Origin: Limobrevibacterium gyesilva
GTDB lineage: Bacteria; Pseudomonadota; Alphaproteobacteria; Acetobacterales; Acetobacteraceae
DNA: 64,000 nt
NCBI RefSeq assembly: GCF_025989185.1
Contig: NZ_JAPDNT010000006.1
Location: 163,936 to 227,935, forward strand
Reading direction: 5' to 3'
The position numbers and the translations under genes were made by a program. Shown here in pieces: positions 55,917 to 63,570 of the stretch (positions within the stretch are counted from its first letter, which is position 1; every line of letters starts with the position of its first letter). The notes below the pieces were generated by a model. The model did not search any database and was not told where the DNA came from. It saw only the letters and a list, made by a program, of their open reading frames with translations.

Positions 55917-55947
55917 GGATAAGATGTGCTGGCAATGCATCTTATCC
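55917..55947. promoter_or_regulatory. NsrR operator palindrome
   Basis: A 31-base element with perfect 10-base arms GGATAAGATG and CATCTTATCC. Its inner 23 bases (55921-55943) fit the 11-1-11 NsrR motif built on AAGATG-Y half-sites. It ends 13 bases before the small membrane protein ATG, in the promoter zone of an operon that itself encodes NsrR. NsrR binding and autorepression are inferred from the consensus. Confidence 0.85.
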
Positions 55948-55960
55948 GAAAGGCGCCGCA

Positions 55961-56119
55961 ATGGGCCGGCTCGTTCTCAACCTGTTCCTGCTGCCCGGCA
56001 ACATCGTCGGGAATCTGCTGCACGCCGCCGAGCCCGATGACCGGATGATGATCCGAACCATGGTCAACATGCTGGTGTGGAACATCGTCATCGTCGTCGG
56101 CGCCTTCCTGCTTTATTAA
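55961..56119 (+). CDS. Small membrane protein in the NsrR operon
   Basis: 52 residues (start MGRLVLNLFLLPGNIVGNLL) with two hydrophobic segments: residues 4-20, and 33-51 (MVNMLVWNIVIVVGAFLLY), joined by an acidic AAEPDDRMM turn. I know no named family. Its first-gene position right behind the NsrR site suggests a role in nitric oxide or nitrosative stress. A longer frame upstream is not needed. Confidence 0.75.
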   Translation: MGRLVLNLFLLPGNIVGNLLHAAEPDDRMMIRTMVNMLVWNIVIVVGAFLLY

Positions 56120-56126
56120 GGCCTCC

Positions 56127-56546
56127 ATGACCGTTCCCGCCCCGCTCATCGCCATCAACGAGGACAGCATCCGCCTGCTGGTGCACGGCTTCTACGACCG
56201 GGTCCGCGCCGACCCGGCACTCGGCCCCGTGTTCGACACCGCCATCGCCGCCGAGGACTGGCCGGCGCATCTGCAGACCATGTGCCGCTTCTGGTCCTCG
56301 GTGATGCTCGCCTCCGGGCGCTACAACGGCAATCCCGTCGCCGTGCACCGGGCCGTCTCCGGCATCGCGCCGGAGTTGTTCCCGCACTGGCTGGCGCTGT
56401 TCGCGACCACGGCGCAGGCCCTGTTCGTGCCGGCGGAAGCGGCGAAATTCATTGCCAAGGCCCAGCGCATTGCCGAGAGTCTGCGGATCGCGGTGTTCTT
56501 TCGCCCCGGCCAGCCGCCTGATCTCGGGAGCCCGGCATGCGCCTGA
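56127..56546 (+). CDS. Group III truncated haemoglobin
   Basis: 139 residues. The sequence aligns with Campylobacter Ctb-type globins: ESIRLLVHGFYDRVRADPALGPVFDTAI, WPAHLQTMCRFWSSVML, GRYNGNPVAVHRAVSGIAPELFPHWLALF, with His74 as the likely proximal haem ligand. It probably binds O2/NO and aids NO detoxification or sensing. It overlaps nsrR by 10 bases. Confidence 0.9.
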   Translation: MTVPAPLIAINEDSIRLLVHGFYDRVRADPALGPVFDTAIAAEDWPAHLQTMCRFWSSVMLASGRYNGNPVAVHRAVSGIAPELFPHWLALFATTAQALFVPAEAAKFIAKAQRIAESLRIAVFFRPGQPPDLGSPACA

Positions 56547-57016
56547 CCGCCTTCACCGACTATTCGCTGCGCGCCCTGATGTATCTGGCGGCCGAGCAGC
56601 CGGGCCGGGAAAACCTGGCCCGGATCGCCGATATCGCCGCCGCCTATGGCATCTCCGAGGCGCATCTGACCAAGGTCGTGTACCTGCTGGCCCAGGGCGG
56701 CGAGATCGAGACCATACGCGGCCGCAACGGCGGGCTGCGACTGGGCAGGCCGCCGGACCAGATCAATCTCGGCCAGCTGATCCGCCGCACCGAGCCCGAT
56801 CTCACGCTGGTGGAATGCTTTGACGGCGGCGCCTGCCGCGTGGATACGGCCTGCGCGCTGAAGCACGTCCTGCACGAAGCGCTCGACGCGTTCCTCGCGG
56901 TGCTCGACCGCTACACCCTCGCCGACCTGATGGCGCCGCGCCGCGACATCGCTGCCCTGCTCGGCCTCACCCCGGGGCGTGGCTCGGCATCACGCGGATT
57001 GCCTTCATCCGCCTGA
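56537..57016 (+). CDS. nsrR: Rrf2-family nitric-oxide-sensing repressor NsrR
   Basis: 159 residues. The winged helix has MRLTAFTDYSLRALMYLAAE, YGISEAHLTKVVYLLAQGGEIETIRGRNGGLRLG. Three Fe-S ligand cysteines, Cys94, Cys100 and Cys106 (ECFDGGACRVDTACALKHVL), are spaced as in NsrR rather than IscR. NO destroys the cluster and relieves repression. The operon carries its operator at 55917-55947, so autoregulation is expected. Confidence 0.93.
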   Translation: MRLTAFTDYSLRALMYLAAEQPGRENLARIADIAAAYGISEAHLTKVVYLLAQGGEIETIRGRNGGLRLGRPPDQINLGQLIRRTEPDLTLVECFDGGACRVDTACALKHVLHEALDAFLAVLDRYTLADLMAPRRDIAALLGLTPGRGSASRGLPSSA

Positions 57017-57057
57017 TATAATTTCTTGTTGAGACCGAGCGCTTCCGGCGCGCACCG

Positions 57058-57864
57058 TCACGCGGAAAGCACGCCAGCCACGTCGGCGGCTTCCGCCGGC
57101 CGGCGCGGCCGCGCCAGCGCCCTGGCCGCAAGCGCCATGGCGGCGGCATCCACGAACTCGGTGCAGGCGGTCAGCAGGGTCACCACCGCGACCGCCGCCG
57201 GATGCGACAGCACCGCCGCCTGCGCCAGCGGCGACAGGCCGCCCAGCAGCATCAGCCCCCCGACGGCGCAGAGGACCGGGAGGTAGATCACCAACTTCAG
57301 CGCCGTGATCCGCAGCACCGCGCCGCGCGTGTACGAATACGCGGTGTCCATCGCGTTCGCCCGCATGCCGGCCGCGCCCAGAGGCGGGGCGATCGCCAGC
57401 CGGAATGTCAGCCACCATGCCACCAGCTTGCTGAGGATCGCGACCGTCAGGATCGCCCAGATGATGACGCGGTGCCCTGCCAGCCGCGGGGCCGCATCCA
57501 GAACGAGTGCGAAAGGCAGCCCGCCGAGCATCACGATCAGCGACAGCACCAGCGTGACCAGCAGCACCCGCCGCACCCGGAAATCCAGCCGTAGCAGCGG
57601 CCGATCGTCTTCGCCCAGGATCACCTGGCGATACAGCTTGGTCAACACCGGCGCCATCAGCACCAGCGCCGGCAGCGCCACGGCCCAGTTCATGACATGC
57701 GTGACGACCCAGCCGGGCTGCTGGTAGCGCGCCAACATGGCGGTCGCAAACACCGCCGACGCGGCATAGATCGCCGCCGCGGCCAGGATCGTCTGTGGAT
57801 GCGCGCGGGCAAAACCCGGAATCGCCAGCGCGCCGGCCTTGGCGGTCCCGAACACGGGGATCAT
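57058..57864 (-). CDS. Hypothetical polytopic membrane protein
   Basis: 268 residues with about six hydrophobic segments (for example QTILAAAAIYAASAVFATAML, VLLVTLVLSLIVMLGGLPFALVL, IIWAILTVAILSKLVAWWLTFRLAIAPPL, LVIYLPVLCAVGGLMLLGGL). I recognise no family. Start at the ATG at 57864. It follows the rhodanese gene on the same strand by 43 bases. It is convergent with nsrR across a short gap without an obvious terminator. Confidence 0.75.
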   Translation of the reverse strand: MIPVFGTAKAGALAIPGFARAHPQTILAAAAIYAASAVFATAMLARYQQPGWVVTHVMNWAVALPALVLMAPVLTKLYRQVILGEDDRPLLRLDFRVRRVLLVTLVLSLIVMLGGLPFALVLDAAPRLAGHRVIIWAILTVAILSKLVAWWLTFRLAIAPPLGAAGMRANAMDTAYSYTRGAVLRITALKLVIYLPVLCAVGGLMLLGGLSPLAQAAVLSHPAAVAVVTLLTACTEFVDAAAMALAARALARPRRPAEAADVAGVLSA

Positions 57865-57907
57865 CGGCGGATCGGCTTGTCGCGGGATGCGGATGGGCCG
57901 GAACGCG

Positions 57908-58318
57908 TCAGCGCTGTCGCCACGGAAGGCCGTCCGCTTTCCAGCCGGAGACCTGCCCGCGATGGCCGTTCGCGTCCGGCGGTCCCTCGAACCCGTCGGC
58001 GATGTTGTAGGCGTGCGGGAATCCCGCCGCCTGGGCCGCCTGGGCGGCCGCAAGGCTGCGCACGCCGCTGCGGCAGAGGAAGTAGATGTGGTGCTCCGCC
58101 GTGAAGCCCGCCTGCTTCAGATGGTCCACGAAAGCATCGTTCACCTGCATGGCCGGAAACACCTGCCAGGGGATCAGCACCGGCTGCTTGCCGGCGGCGC
58201 CGAGGTCCGCGAGGCCGACATAGGTCCATTCGGCATCGGTCCGCACGTCGACCAGCTGGGCGTTCGGCTCCGCCTGCAGGGCAGCCCATACCTGGCGCGG
58301 GGGAATGTTCTCGACCAT
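57908..58318 (-). CDS. Rhodanese-like sulfurtransferase
   Basis: 136 residues, one rhodanese domain with the active Cys in FLCRSGVRSLAAAQAAQAAGFPHAYNIADGFEG. The N-terminal VENIPPRQVWAALQAEPNAQLVDVRTDAEWTYVG is the conserved DVR region. It likely transfers sulfane sulfur to an acceptor. It is divergent from a cysteine synthase, consistent with sulfur metabolism. Confidence 0.9.
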   Translation of the reverse strand: MVENIPPRQVWAALQAEPNAQLVDVRTDAEWTYVGLADLGAAGKQPVLIPWQVFPAMQVNDAFVDHLKQAGFTAEHHIYFLCRSGVRSLAAAQAAQAAGFPHAYNIADGFEGPPDANGHRGQVSGWKADGLPWRQR

Positions 58319-58410
58319 GGCCCGTCTCCGGATGATGATGGCTGGCAATGGCACGCTACGGGCGTGCATTCAACTGCCAAGTCGCAACGAAACGCCATCG
58401 GGACCGATCC

Positions 58411-59442
58411 ATGGAGAGCCATCCACACGCCACCGTGCCGCCGCCGGCCACCGCCGATCTGGCGGAAGCCATCGGCAACACGCCGCTGATCCATCTGCGC
58501 CGCGCCTCAGAGGCCACCGGGTGCAACATCCTCGGCAAGGCCGAGTTCATGAATCCCGGCGGCTCGGTGAAGGACCGCGCCGCGCTCGCCATCATCCAGG
58601 ACGCCGAGCAGAACGGCCTGCTGGCGCCAGGCGGCACCATCGTCGAGGGTACGGCGGGGAACACCGGCATCGGCCTGACGCTGGTGGGCAATTCGCGCGG
58701 CTATCGCTGCGTGATCGTCATGCCGGAGACGCAGAGCCAGGAGAAGATCGACTTCCTGCGCATGATCGGCGCCGACCTGCGGCTGGTGCCGGCCAAGCCG
58801 TTCCGCGACCCCGGCAACTACGTGCACGTCTCGCGCCGGCTGGCTGCGGAAATGCGGGGCGAGAAGGGCGGCGCGATCTGGGCCAACCAGTTCGACAACC
58901 TGGCCAACCGCGAAGGCCACCGCGCCACCACCGGGCCGGAGATCTGGCACCAGACGGCGGGCGCGGTCGATGCCTTCACCTGCTCCTGCGGCACCGGCGG
59001 CACGCTGGCCGGGGTGGCGTTGGCGTTGAAGGGCCGCAACCCCGCCGTGAAGATCGTGCTGGCCGACCCCGAGGGCAGCGGGCTGTATGGCTGGGTCAAG
59101 AGCAACGACCTGACAGTGACGGGCAGCTCGATCACCGAGGGCATCGGCCAGTCCCGGGTGCCCGCCAATCTCGAGGGCGCGCCGATCGACGACGCCGTGC
59201 GCATCCCCGATGCCGAGGCGCTGGAATACATCTACGACCTGCTGATCCATGAGGGTTTGTCGGTGGGCGGGTCGTCCGGCATCAACGTCGCCGCCGCAGT
59301 GCGCGTGGCCAAGACGCTGGGGCCGGGCCATACCATCGTGACGGTGCTGTGCGACGGCGGCTCGCGCTACCAGTCCAAGCTGTTCAACCCCGAATTCCTG
59401 CGCAGCAAGAACCTTCCTTCACCCCCCTGGATAAACGCATGA
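58411..59442 (+). CDS. Cysteine synthase A-like, second copy
   Basis: 343 residues, PLP fold type II. Lys54 is in NPGGSVKDRAAL, GTAGNTGIGLTL the substrate loop and CSCGTGGTLAGVALAL the phosphate loop. It differs from the copy at 50970 by the QSQEKIDFLRMIGADLRLVP and SSGINVAAAVRVAKTLGPGHTIVTVLCDGG segments. This is the type often annotated as cysteine synthase A in this class, but substrate preference could include O-phosphoserine or homocysteine-related chemistry. Coupled (ATGA) to the following gene. Confidence 0.88.
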   Translation: MESHPHATVPPPATADLAEAIGNTPLIHLRRASEATGCNILGKAEFMNPGGSVKDRAALAIIQDAEQNGLLAPGGTIVEGTAGNTGIGLTLVGNSRGYRCVIVMPETQSQEKIDFLRMIGADLRLVPAKPFRDPGNYVHVSRRLAAEMRGEKGGAIWANQFDNLANREGHRATTGPEIWHQTAGAVDAFTCSCGTGGTLAGVALALKGRNPAVKIVLADPEGSGLYGWVKSNDLTVTGSSITEGIGQSRVPANLEGAPIDDAVRIPDAEALEYIYDLLIHEGLSVGGSSGINVAAAVRVAKTLGPGHTIVTVLCDGGSRYQSKLFNPEFLRSKNLPSPPWINA

Positions 59443-59870
59443 GCACCCTGACCGACAAGGCCGCCCAGGCCGGCTTCGACAGCTTCATGGCCACGTTCGG
59501 CCGCGTGCCGGACCAGTTCCAGCTGCTGCACGCCCACGCGCCGGCGGCCTTCGCGGGCTACGGCCTGATCCGCAGCGCATTGATGCAGGATCGGCCGGCC
59601 GCGGCACTCGACCTCAGGACCAAGGAACTCGTCTTCGCCCTGCTGGACACGCTGGCCGGCAACGCCCAGGGCGCGCGCAGCCACGCGCTCGCCGCCATGA
59701 AGCAGGGGCTGACGCTGCCCGAACTGGCCGAGGGCCTGGTGCAGGTGATCATGGTCGGCGGCATCACCACCTGGAATCTGGTCGGCGCCGACGTCATGCG
59801 CGCCTGCGTCGACGCGGGGCAGACGCCGCCGGACACCCAGGGCCGCGGGGCCGAAGGCAGCCCGGGCTGA
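59439..59870 (+). CDS. Carboxymuconolactone decarboxylase/AhpD-like protein without the Cys pair
   Basis: 143 residues with the all-helical AhpD-like fold pattern (LRTKELVFALLDTLAGNAQGARSHALAAMKQGLTLPELAEGLVQVIMVGG). The CxxC-x3-H redox motif of AhpD is absent: the cysteines are replaced (GNAQGARSH), leaving only the His. Peroxidase-partner activity is therefore unlikely. A decarboxylase or unknown role remains. It overlaps the cysteine synthase stop by 4 bases. Confidence 0.82.
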   Translation: MSTLTDKAAQAGFDSFMATFGRVPDQFQLLHAHAPAAFAGYGLIRSALMQDRPAAALDLRTKELVFALLDTLAGNAQGARSHALAAMKQGLTLPELAEGLVQVIMVGGITTWNLVGADVMRACVDAGQTPPDTQGRGAEGSPG

Positions 59871-59874
59871 CCGG

Positions 59875-60825
59875 TCAGGAGCCGCGCGGCGCCGGGTGGC
59901 GGCCCAGGATGTCGCGAACCATCCGCTTCAGCCCGACCCATTGCTGGGTGACGTAGCCGCCGGTGGCCAACGCCTCCTCGGCCGTCGGGTCGCCGGTGGC
60001 GGCGAATTCCCGCGAGAAGTCGGCGGTGCGGAAGATCATGTCCCACCACGGCAGGATGGCGCCGTAGTTCACGCTTTTCTCGCCGGCCGCGGTCACGCCG
60101 TGATGGGCACGGTGGAAACGCGGCGAGATCAGCAGCCGCTCGCCCAGCCAGCCGAAGGACAGCCGCGCATTGGCGTGCGACAGGCTCTCCAGCAGGCGCA
60201 GCAGCAGCACCAGCAGCGGGAACTGCATCGGCGGAATGCCGATCAGCAGGGCGACGACGGTGAACCAGACGAAGGCGATGATGTCGTCCAGCAAATGATT
60301 GCGGTCGTCCGACCAGAAGGTCATCTGCCGCTGCGCATGGTGCACCGCGTGCAGCGAGTACCACCAGTTGAACACATGGCTGAGCCGGTGCCGCCAGTAA
60401 TCCGAGAAGTCGAGGATGACGACATACAGGAAGAAGGTCAGCACTTGGTGGCCGAGCAGGTCGGGGATCAGCCGCTCCAGCGTCGGCGGCACCCAGCCAT
60501 GGTCGGTCAGGAAGCCGTTCAGCGTGACCTGGATCTTGTAGAACAGCACGAAGGTGACGAGCGGCAGCAGCCCCACGCGGGAGATCAGCGTGTACAGGAC
60601 GTCCACCGCCACGGCGCGCTTGTCCGGCCACGTCTCCACCGGGCGCCAGCGCTCCAGCGGCACGCAGACGGCATAGGTGACGACGACCTGCGCCACGCCA
60701 TACACGGCGAACAGCGCCCAGCCGAACGAGATGTCCTCCCATTCCATCATGTCCAGCGCATAAAGCAGCGGCAGCAGCAGGTTCTCCTGCAGCCAGCCCG
60801 CGGCGAAGTCGAAAGGTGCGGTCAT
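59875..60825 (-). CDS. Fatty acid hydroxylase/sterol desaturase family protein
   Basis: 316 residues with several membrane helices and the three di-iron His clusters HRLSH, HAVHH and HRAHH in order, with FHRAHHGVTAAGEKSVNYGAILPWWDMIF at the end. It is a non-haem di-iron hydroxylase or desaturase acting on a lipid, possibly carotenoid, hopanoid or fatty acid. It is downstream of the beta-propeller gene by 13 bases on the same strand. Confidence 0.92.
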   Translation of the reverse strand: MTAPFDFAAGWLQENLLLPLLYALDMMEWEDISFGWALFAVYGVAQVVVTYAVCVPLERWRPVETWPDKRAVAVDVLYTLISRVGLLPLVTFVLFYKIQVTLNGFLTDHGWVPPTLERLIPDLLGHQVLTFFLYVVILDFSDYWRHRLSHVFNWWYSLHAVHHAQRQMTFWSDDRNHLLDDIIAFVWFTVVALLIGIPPMQFPLLVLLLRLLESLSHANARLSFGWLGERLLISPRFHRAHHGVTAAGEKSVNYGAILPWWDMIFRTADFSREFAATGDPTAEEALATGGYVTQQWVGLKRMVRDILGRHPAPRGS

Positions 60826-60838
60826 CGTCGGCGCCCGT

Positions 60839-61789
60839 TTATTTCACGGTGGCTTTGGCGTTCAGGAAGATACCATGCGGCGAGCGGCCGACGTCGATGG
60901 TCTCGTATTGGCCGGTCGCGGGGTCCAGCACCGCCACCTTGTGGATGAAGCGCATCGTGACCCACACCCGCCCATCGGGCGCGAACTCGATGTCGTCGGG
61001 CCCGCCGGGCAGCTTGTAGCTGCGGGTGGACTTCAGCGTGGCGGCATCCAGCGCGACCACCGTGCCGGCAATGCGGTTGTTCACGTAGATCGTCTTCTTG
61101 TCCGGCGAGCGGAACAGCGTGTGCGCGCCCTTGCCGGTCTGGATGCGGCGCTCGACCTTCCCGGTTGCGGGATCGACCACGGCGATATCATCACTGCCCA
61201 TGATCGCCACCAGCACGCGGCCGTTCTGCCACATCACGCCTGCAGGGGCCTTGCCGACATCGGTGGTCCATTGCACGGCCATGCGGCGCAGGTCGATCGC
61301 AGCCAGCTTCCCGGTGCCCTGCAGGCTGACATAGACCGCCGACGAATCCGGCGCGAAGTCCAGGTGGCTGGGCATTGACCGCAGCGGGAAGCGCTTGACC
61401 AGCTTGTAGGTGCCGGCCTCGTAGACATCGACCTGGTTGCGCGCCAGCCCGTTCACGACCAGGTATTTCGCATCCGGGCTGAAGCCCAGCTGATAGGGGT
61501 CCGCCATGGTGACGCGCCGGCGGACCTCGAACGTCGCGGGGTCGAGCACGATCAGTTCGTTGCCCACGGTGTCGCCCACCAGCAGGTCGCGCCCGTCCGG
61601 GGTCAGCATGACGTGATGGGGTTCGCGCAGCACGGGGATGCGGCGCAGCTCCTTGCGGCTGGCCATGTCGATGACGCTGAGCGAGGCTTCGGCCGAGTTC
61701 ATCACCAGCACGGCGCCGCTCGCCCAGGCCGATGTCACCAGCCCGCAAGCCAGCACGGCTCCGGTCAGCAACCCCAGAAATGGTTTCAT
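60839..61789 (-). CDS. Exported YVTN-type beta-propeller protein
   Basis: 316 residues with a signal peptide (LGLLTGAVLACGLVTSAWAS). About seven repeats of the VIDxATxxxxRRIPVxxxPHxVxxxPDGRxLxV type form a beta-propeller. Function unknown; such proteins bind ligands or partners in the periplasm. Start at the ATG at 61789; the upstream in-frame extension is outside the signal peptide. Confidence 0.88.
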   Translation of the reverse strand: MKPFLGLLTGAVLACGLVTSAWASGAVLVMNSAEASLSVIDMASRKELRRIPVLREPHHVMLTPDGRDLLVGDTVGNELIVLDPATFEVRRRVTMADPYQLGFSPDAKYLVVNGLARNQVDVYEAGTYKLVKRFPLRSMPSHLDFAPDSSAVYVSLQGTGKLAAIDLRRMAVQWTTDVGKAPAGVMWQNGRVLVAIMGSDDIAVVDPATGKVERRIQTGKGAHTLFRSPDKKTIYVNNRIAGTVVALDAATLKSTRSYKLPGGPDDIEFAPDGRVWVTMRFIHKVAVLDPATGQYETIDVGRSPHGIFLNAKATVK

Positions 61790-61923
61790 GTCTGCCTCGC
61801 CCACACCGCGCCGGCCCAAGCTGCCACAGCCCGTGTTATCAAACCGCTCGGCTTCGTTCCTGTAGCATATTCTTGGTCAGGCGACGAGTGTTGCGCCGCA
61901 GCACCGCCGGCATGGCTGCCACG

Positions 61924-61950
61924 CCCGGCGTAAGCCGGGGGCGTGCCCCC
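61924..61950. repeat. Overlapping GC-rich hairpins in a divergent region
   Basis: CCCGGC-GTAA-GCCGGG at 61924-61939 overlaps GGGGGC-GT-GCCCCC at 61937-61950, two mutually exclusive stems. They lie in the 232-base region between the divergent propeller and SMP-30 genes. They resemble a REP-type unit. The rest of the region shows no gene. Confidence 0.45.
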
Positions 61951-62021
61951 GCCAACCGCCAGCCCTTCACGACGCTCGCGAATCGGTTACGTTTGCCGCA
62001 GTGACGAACGGGGGGAATGCC

Positions 62022-62957
62022 ATGGGCGAGTATCGGGTCATCGCGACGGGACTGCGCTTTCCGGAAGGCCCGGTCTGGCTGTCCGATGGCTCCGTCGCCC
62101 TGGTGGAGATCGAGCGCGGCACCATCAGCATCGTCGCCCCCGATGGCGCCGTGCGCGTGCTGGCGACCCCGGGCGGCGGGCCGAACGGCATGGCGGTGGG
62201 GCCGGATGGCAACTTCTATGTCTGCAACAATGGCGGCTTCATCTGGTCGGAGGTCGGCGGCCTTCTGCGCCCTGGCCTGCAGCCGCCCGATTATTCCGGC
62301 GGCCGGATCGAGCGGGTCGATCCCAGCACCGGCGCCGTCACCCGGCTCTACGATTCCTGCGACGGCCACTCGCTGCGCGGCCCGAACGACATCGTGTTCG
62401 ACCGGCATGGCGGCTTCTACTTCACCGATCTCGGCAAGTCGCGGCCGCGCGACATCGACCATGGCGGCGTCTACTACGCGCTGGCCGACGGCAGCCGCAT
62501 CGTCGAGCTCGCCTATCCCATGATCACGCCTAACGGCATCGGCCTGTCGCCGGACGGGAACACGCTCTATGTCGCGGAGACGCGCACCGCGCGGCTTTGG
62601 GCCTTCGACCTGGAAGCCCCGGGCGTGGCGCGCAAGCAGCCCCTGCCCTCCCCGCATGGCGGCCGGCTGGTCTGCGGCCTCGGCGGCTTCCAGATGCTCG
62701 ACAGCCTGAAGGTGGATGCCAACGGCAATATCTGCGTGGCGACCCTGATCACCGGCGCGGTCACCGTCATCGCGCCGGACGGGCGGGTGCTGCGCGTGCA
62801 GAAATTCCCCGACCCCAGCACCACCAATATCTGCTTCGGCGGCCCGGACCTGCGCACCGCCTATGTCACCTTGTCCGGCACCGGCAAGCTCGTCGCGCTG
62901 GACTGGGTGGACCGGGACTGGCCGGTGCCGGGACTGCGCCTGCACGGCGAGATCTGA
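62022..62957 (+). CDS. SMP-30/gluconolactonase-like lactonase
   Basis: 311 residues, six-bladed propeller of the SMP-30/gluconolaconase/LRE family. Metal-site regions: RFPEGPVWLSDGSVALVEIERG (Glu), GGPNGMAVGPDGNFYVCNNGG, RGPNDIVFDRHGGFYFTDLG (Asn/Asp) and LDSLKVDANGNICVAT (Asp). It likely hydrolyses a sugar lactone. I prefer the ATG at 62022, behind a GGGGGG site, over GTG at 62001. Confidence 0.9.
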   Translation: MGEYRVIATGLRFPEGPVWLSDGSVALVEIERGTISIVAPDGAVRVLATPGGGPNGMAVGPDGNFYVCNNGGFIWSEVGGLLRPGLQPPDYSGGRIERVDPSTGAVTRLYDSCDGHSLRGPNDIVFDRHGGFYFTDLGKSRPRDIDHGGVYYALADGSRIVELAYPMITPNGIGLSPDGNTLYVAETRTARLWAFDLEAPGVARKQPLPSPHGGRLVCGLGGFQMLDSLKVDANGNICVATLITGAVTVIAPDGRVLRVQKFPDPSTTNICFGGPDLRTAYVTLSGTGKLVALDWVDRDWPVPGLRLHGEI

Positions 62958-62991
62958 ACAAGGCGTCGCGCATCGGCCACGGCAAGGCAGC

Positions 62992-63570
62992 TTATCGCCG
63001 GCTCCATGCCGCCAGGCGCAGCCAGCGCCGCTCGATCCAGCGGCGCGTGGCCACGAACCGCCGCACGACCAGTCCTGGCGCGGTTCGGCCGGCCATCCGG
63101 ATGCGCGCACGCAGCGGCTGCAGCCTCGCCTTGGCCCAGTCGCGGACGCGCCGCGCCCAGCCGACCAGCACGGCGAACCAGCGGATCCGCAACAGCGCCG
63201 GCTCGCAGGCATGGTAGACGAACACCGCCATCAGCGTGGCCAGCAGCCGCACCAGCACATAGACGAGCGCGGCCGACAGCGTATGCCCGTGCACCAGCAG
63301 CACCACGGCCCAAAGCTCGCCCACCCGGCCGACACCCTCGGGCACCAGGAACAGCGGCAGCGCCGCCCAGCCGGGCAGGCGCCGCAGGGCGGTCGCCAGC
63401 GCCCGTATCGCGGCCAGTTCCGCGAGCCGGCGCAGCACGATGAGGGCGCCGGCCCACACCACGTCTTCCAGCACCACCACCACCAACGCGACCGGCAGCA
63501 GCAGCGCCGTCAGCAACCGGCGGCGCCAGATGGCGGGAACAGCTAGCAATTCGGCCGTCCCGGCGGGCAT
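62992..63570 (-). CDS. Hypothetical membrane protein
   Basis: 192 residues. Hydrophobic segments at about 20-45 (LLTALLLPVALVVVVLEDVVWAGALIVL), 70-95 and 100-125 are followed by a very basic C-terminal third (RRFVATRRWIERRWLRLAAWSRR). It begins with a 28-base overlap into the end of the Pro-rich gene upstream. No family recognised. Confidence 0.7.
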   Translation of the reverse strand: MPAGTAELLAVPAIWRRRLLTALLLPVALVVVVLEDVVWAGALIVLRRLAELAAIRALATALRRLPGWAALPLFLVPEGVGRVGELWAVVLLVHGHTLSAALVYVLVRLLATLMAVFVYHACEPALLRIRWFAVLVGWARRVRDWAKARLQPLRARIRMAGRTAPGLVVRRFVATRRWIERRWLRLAAWSRR

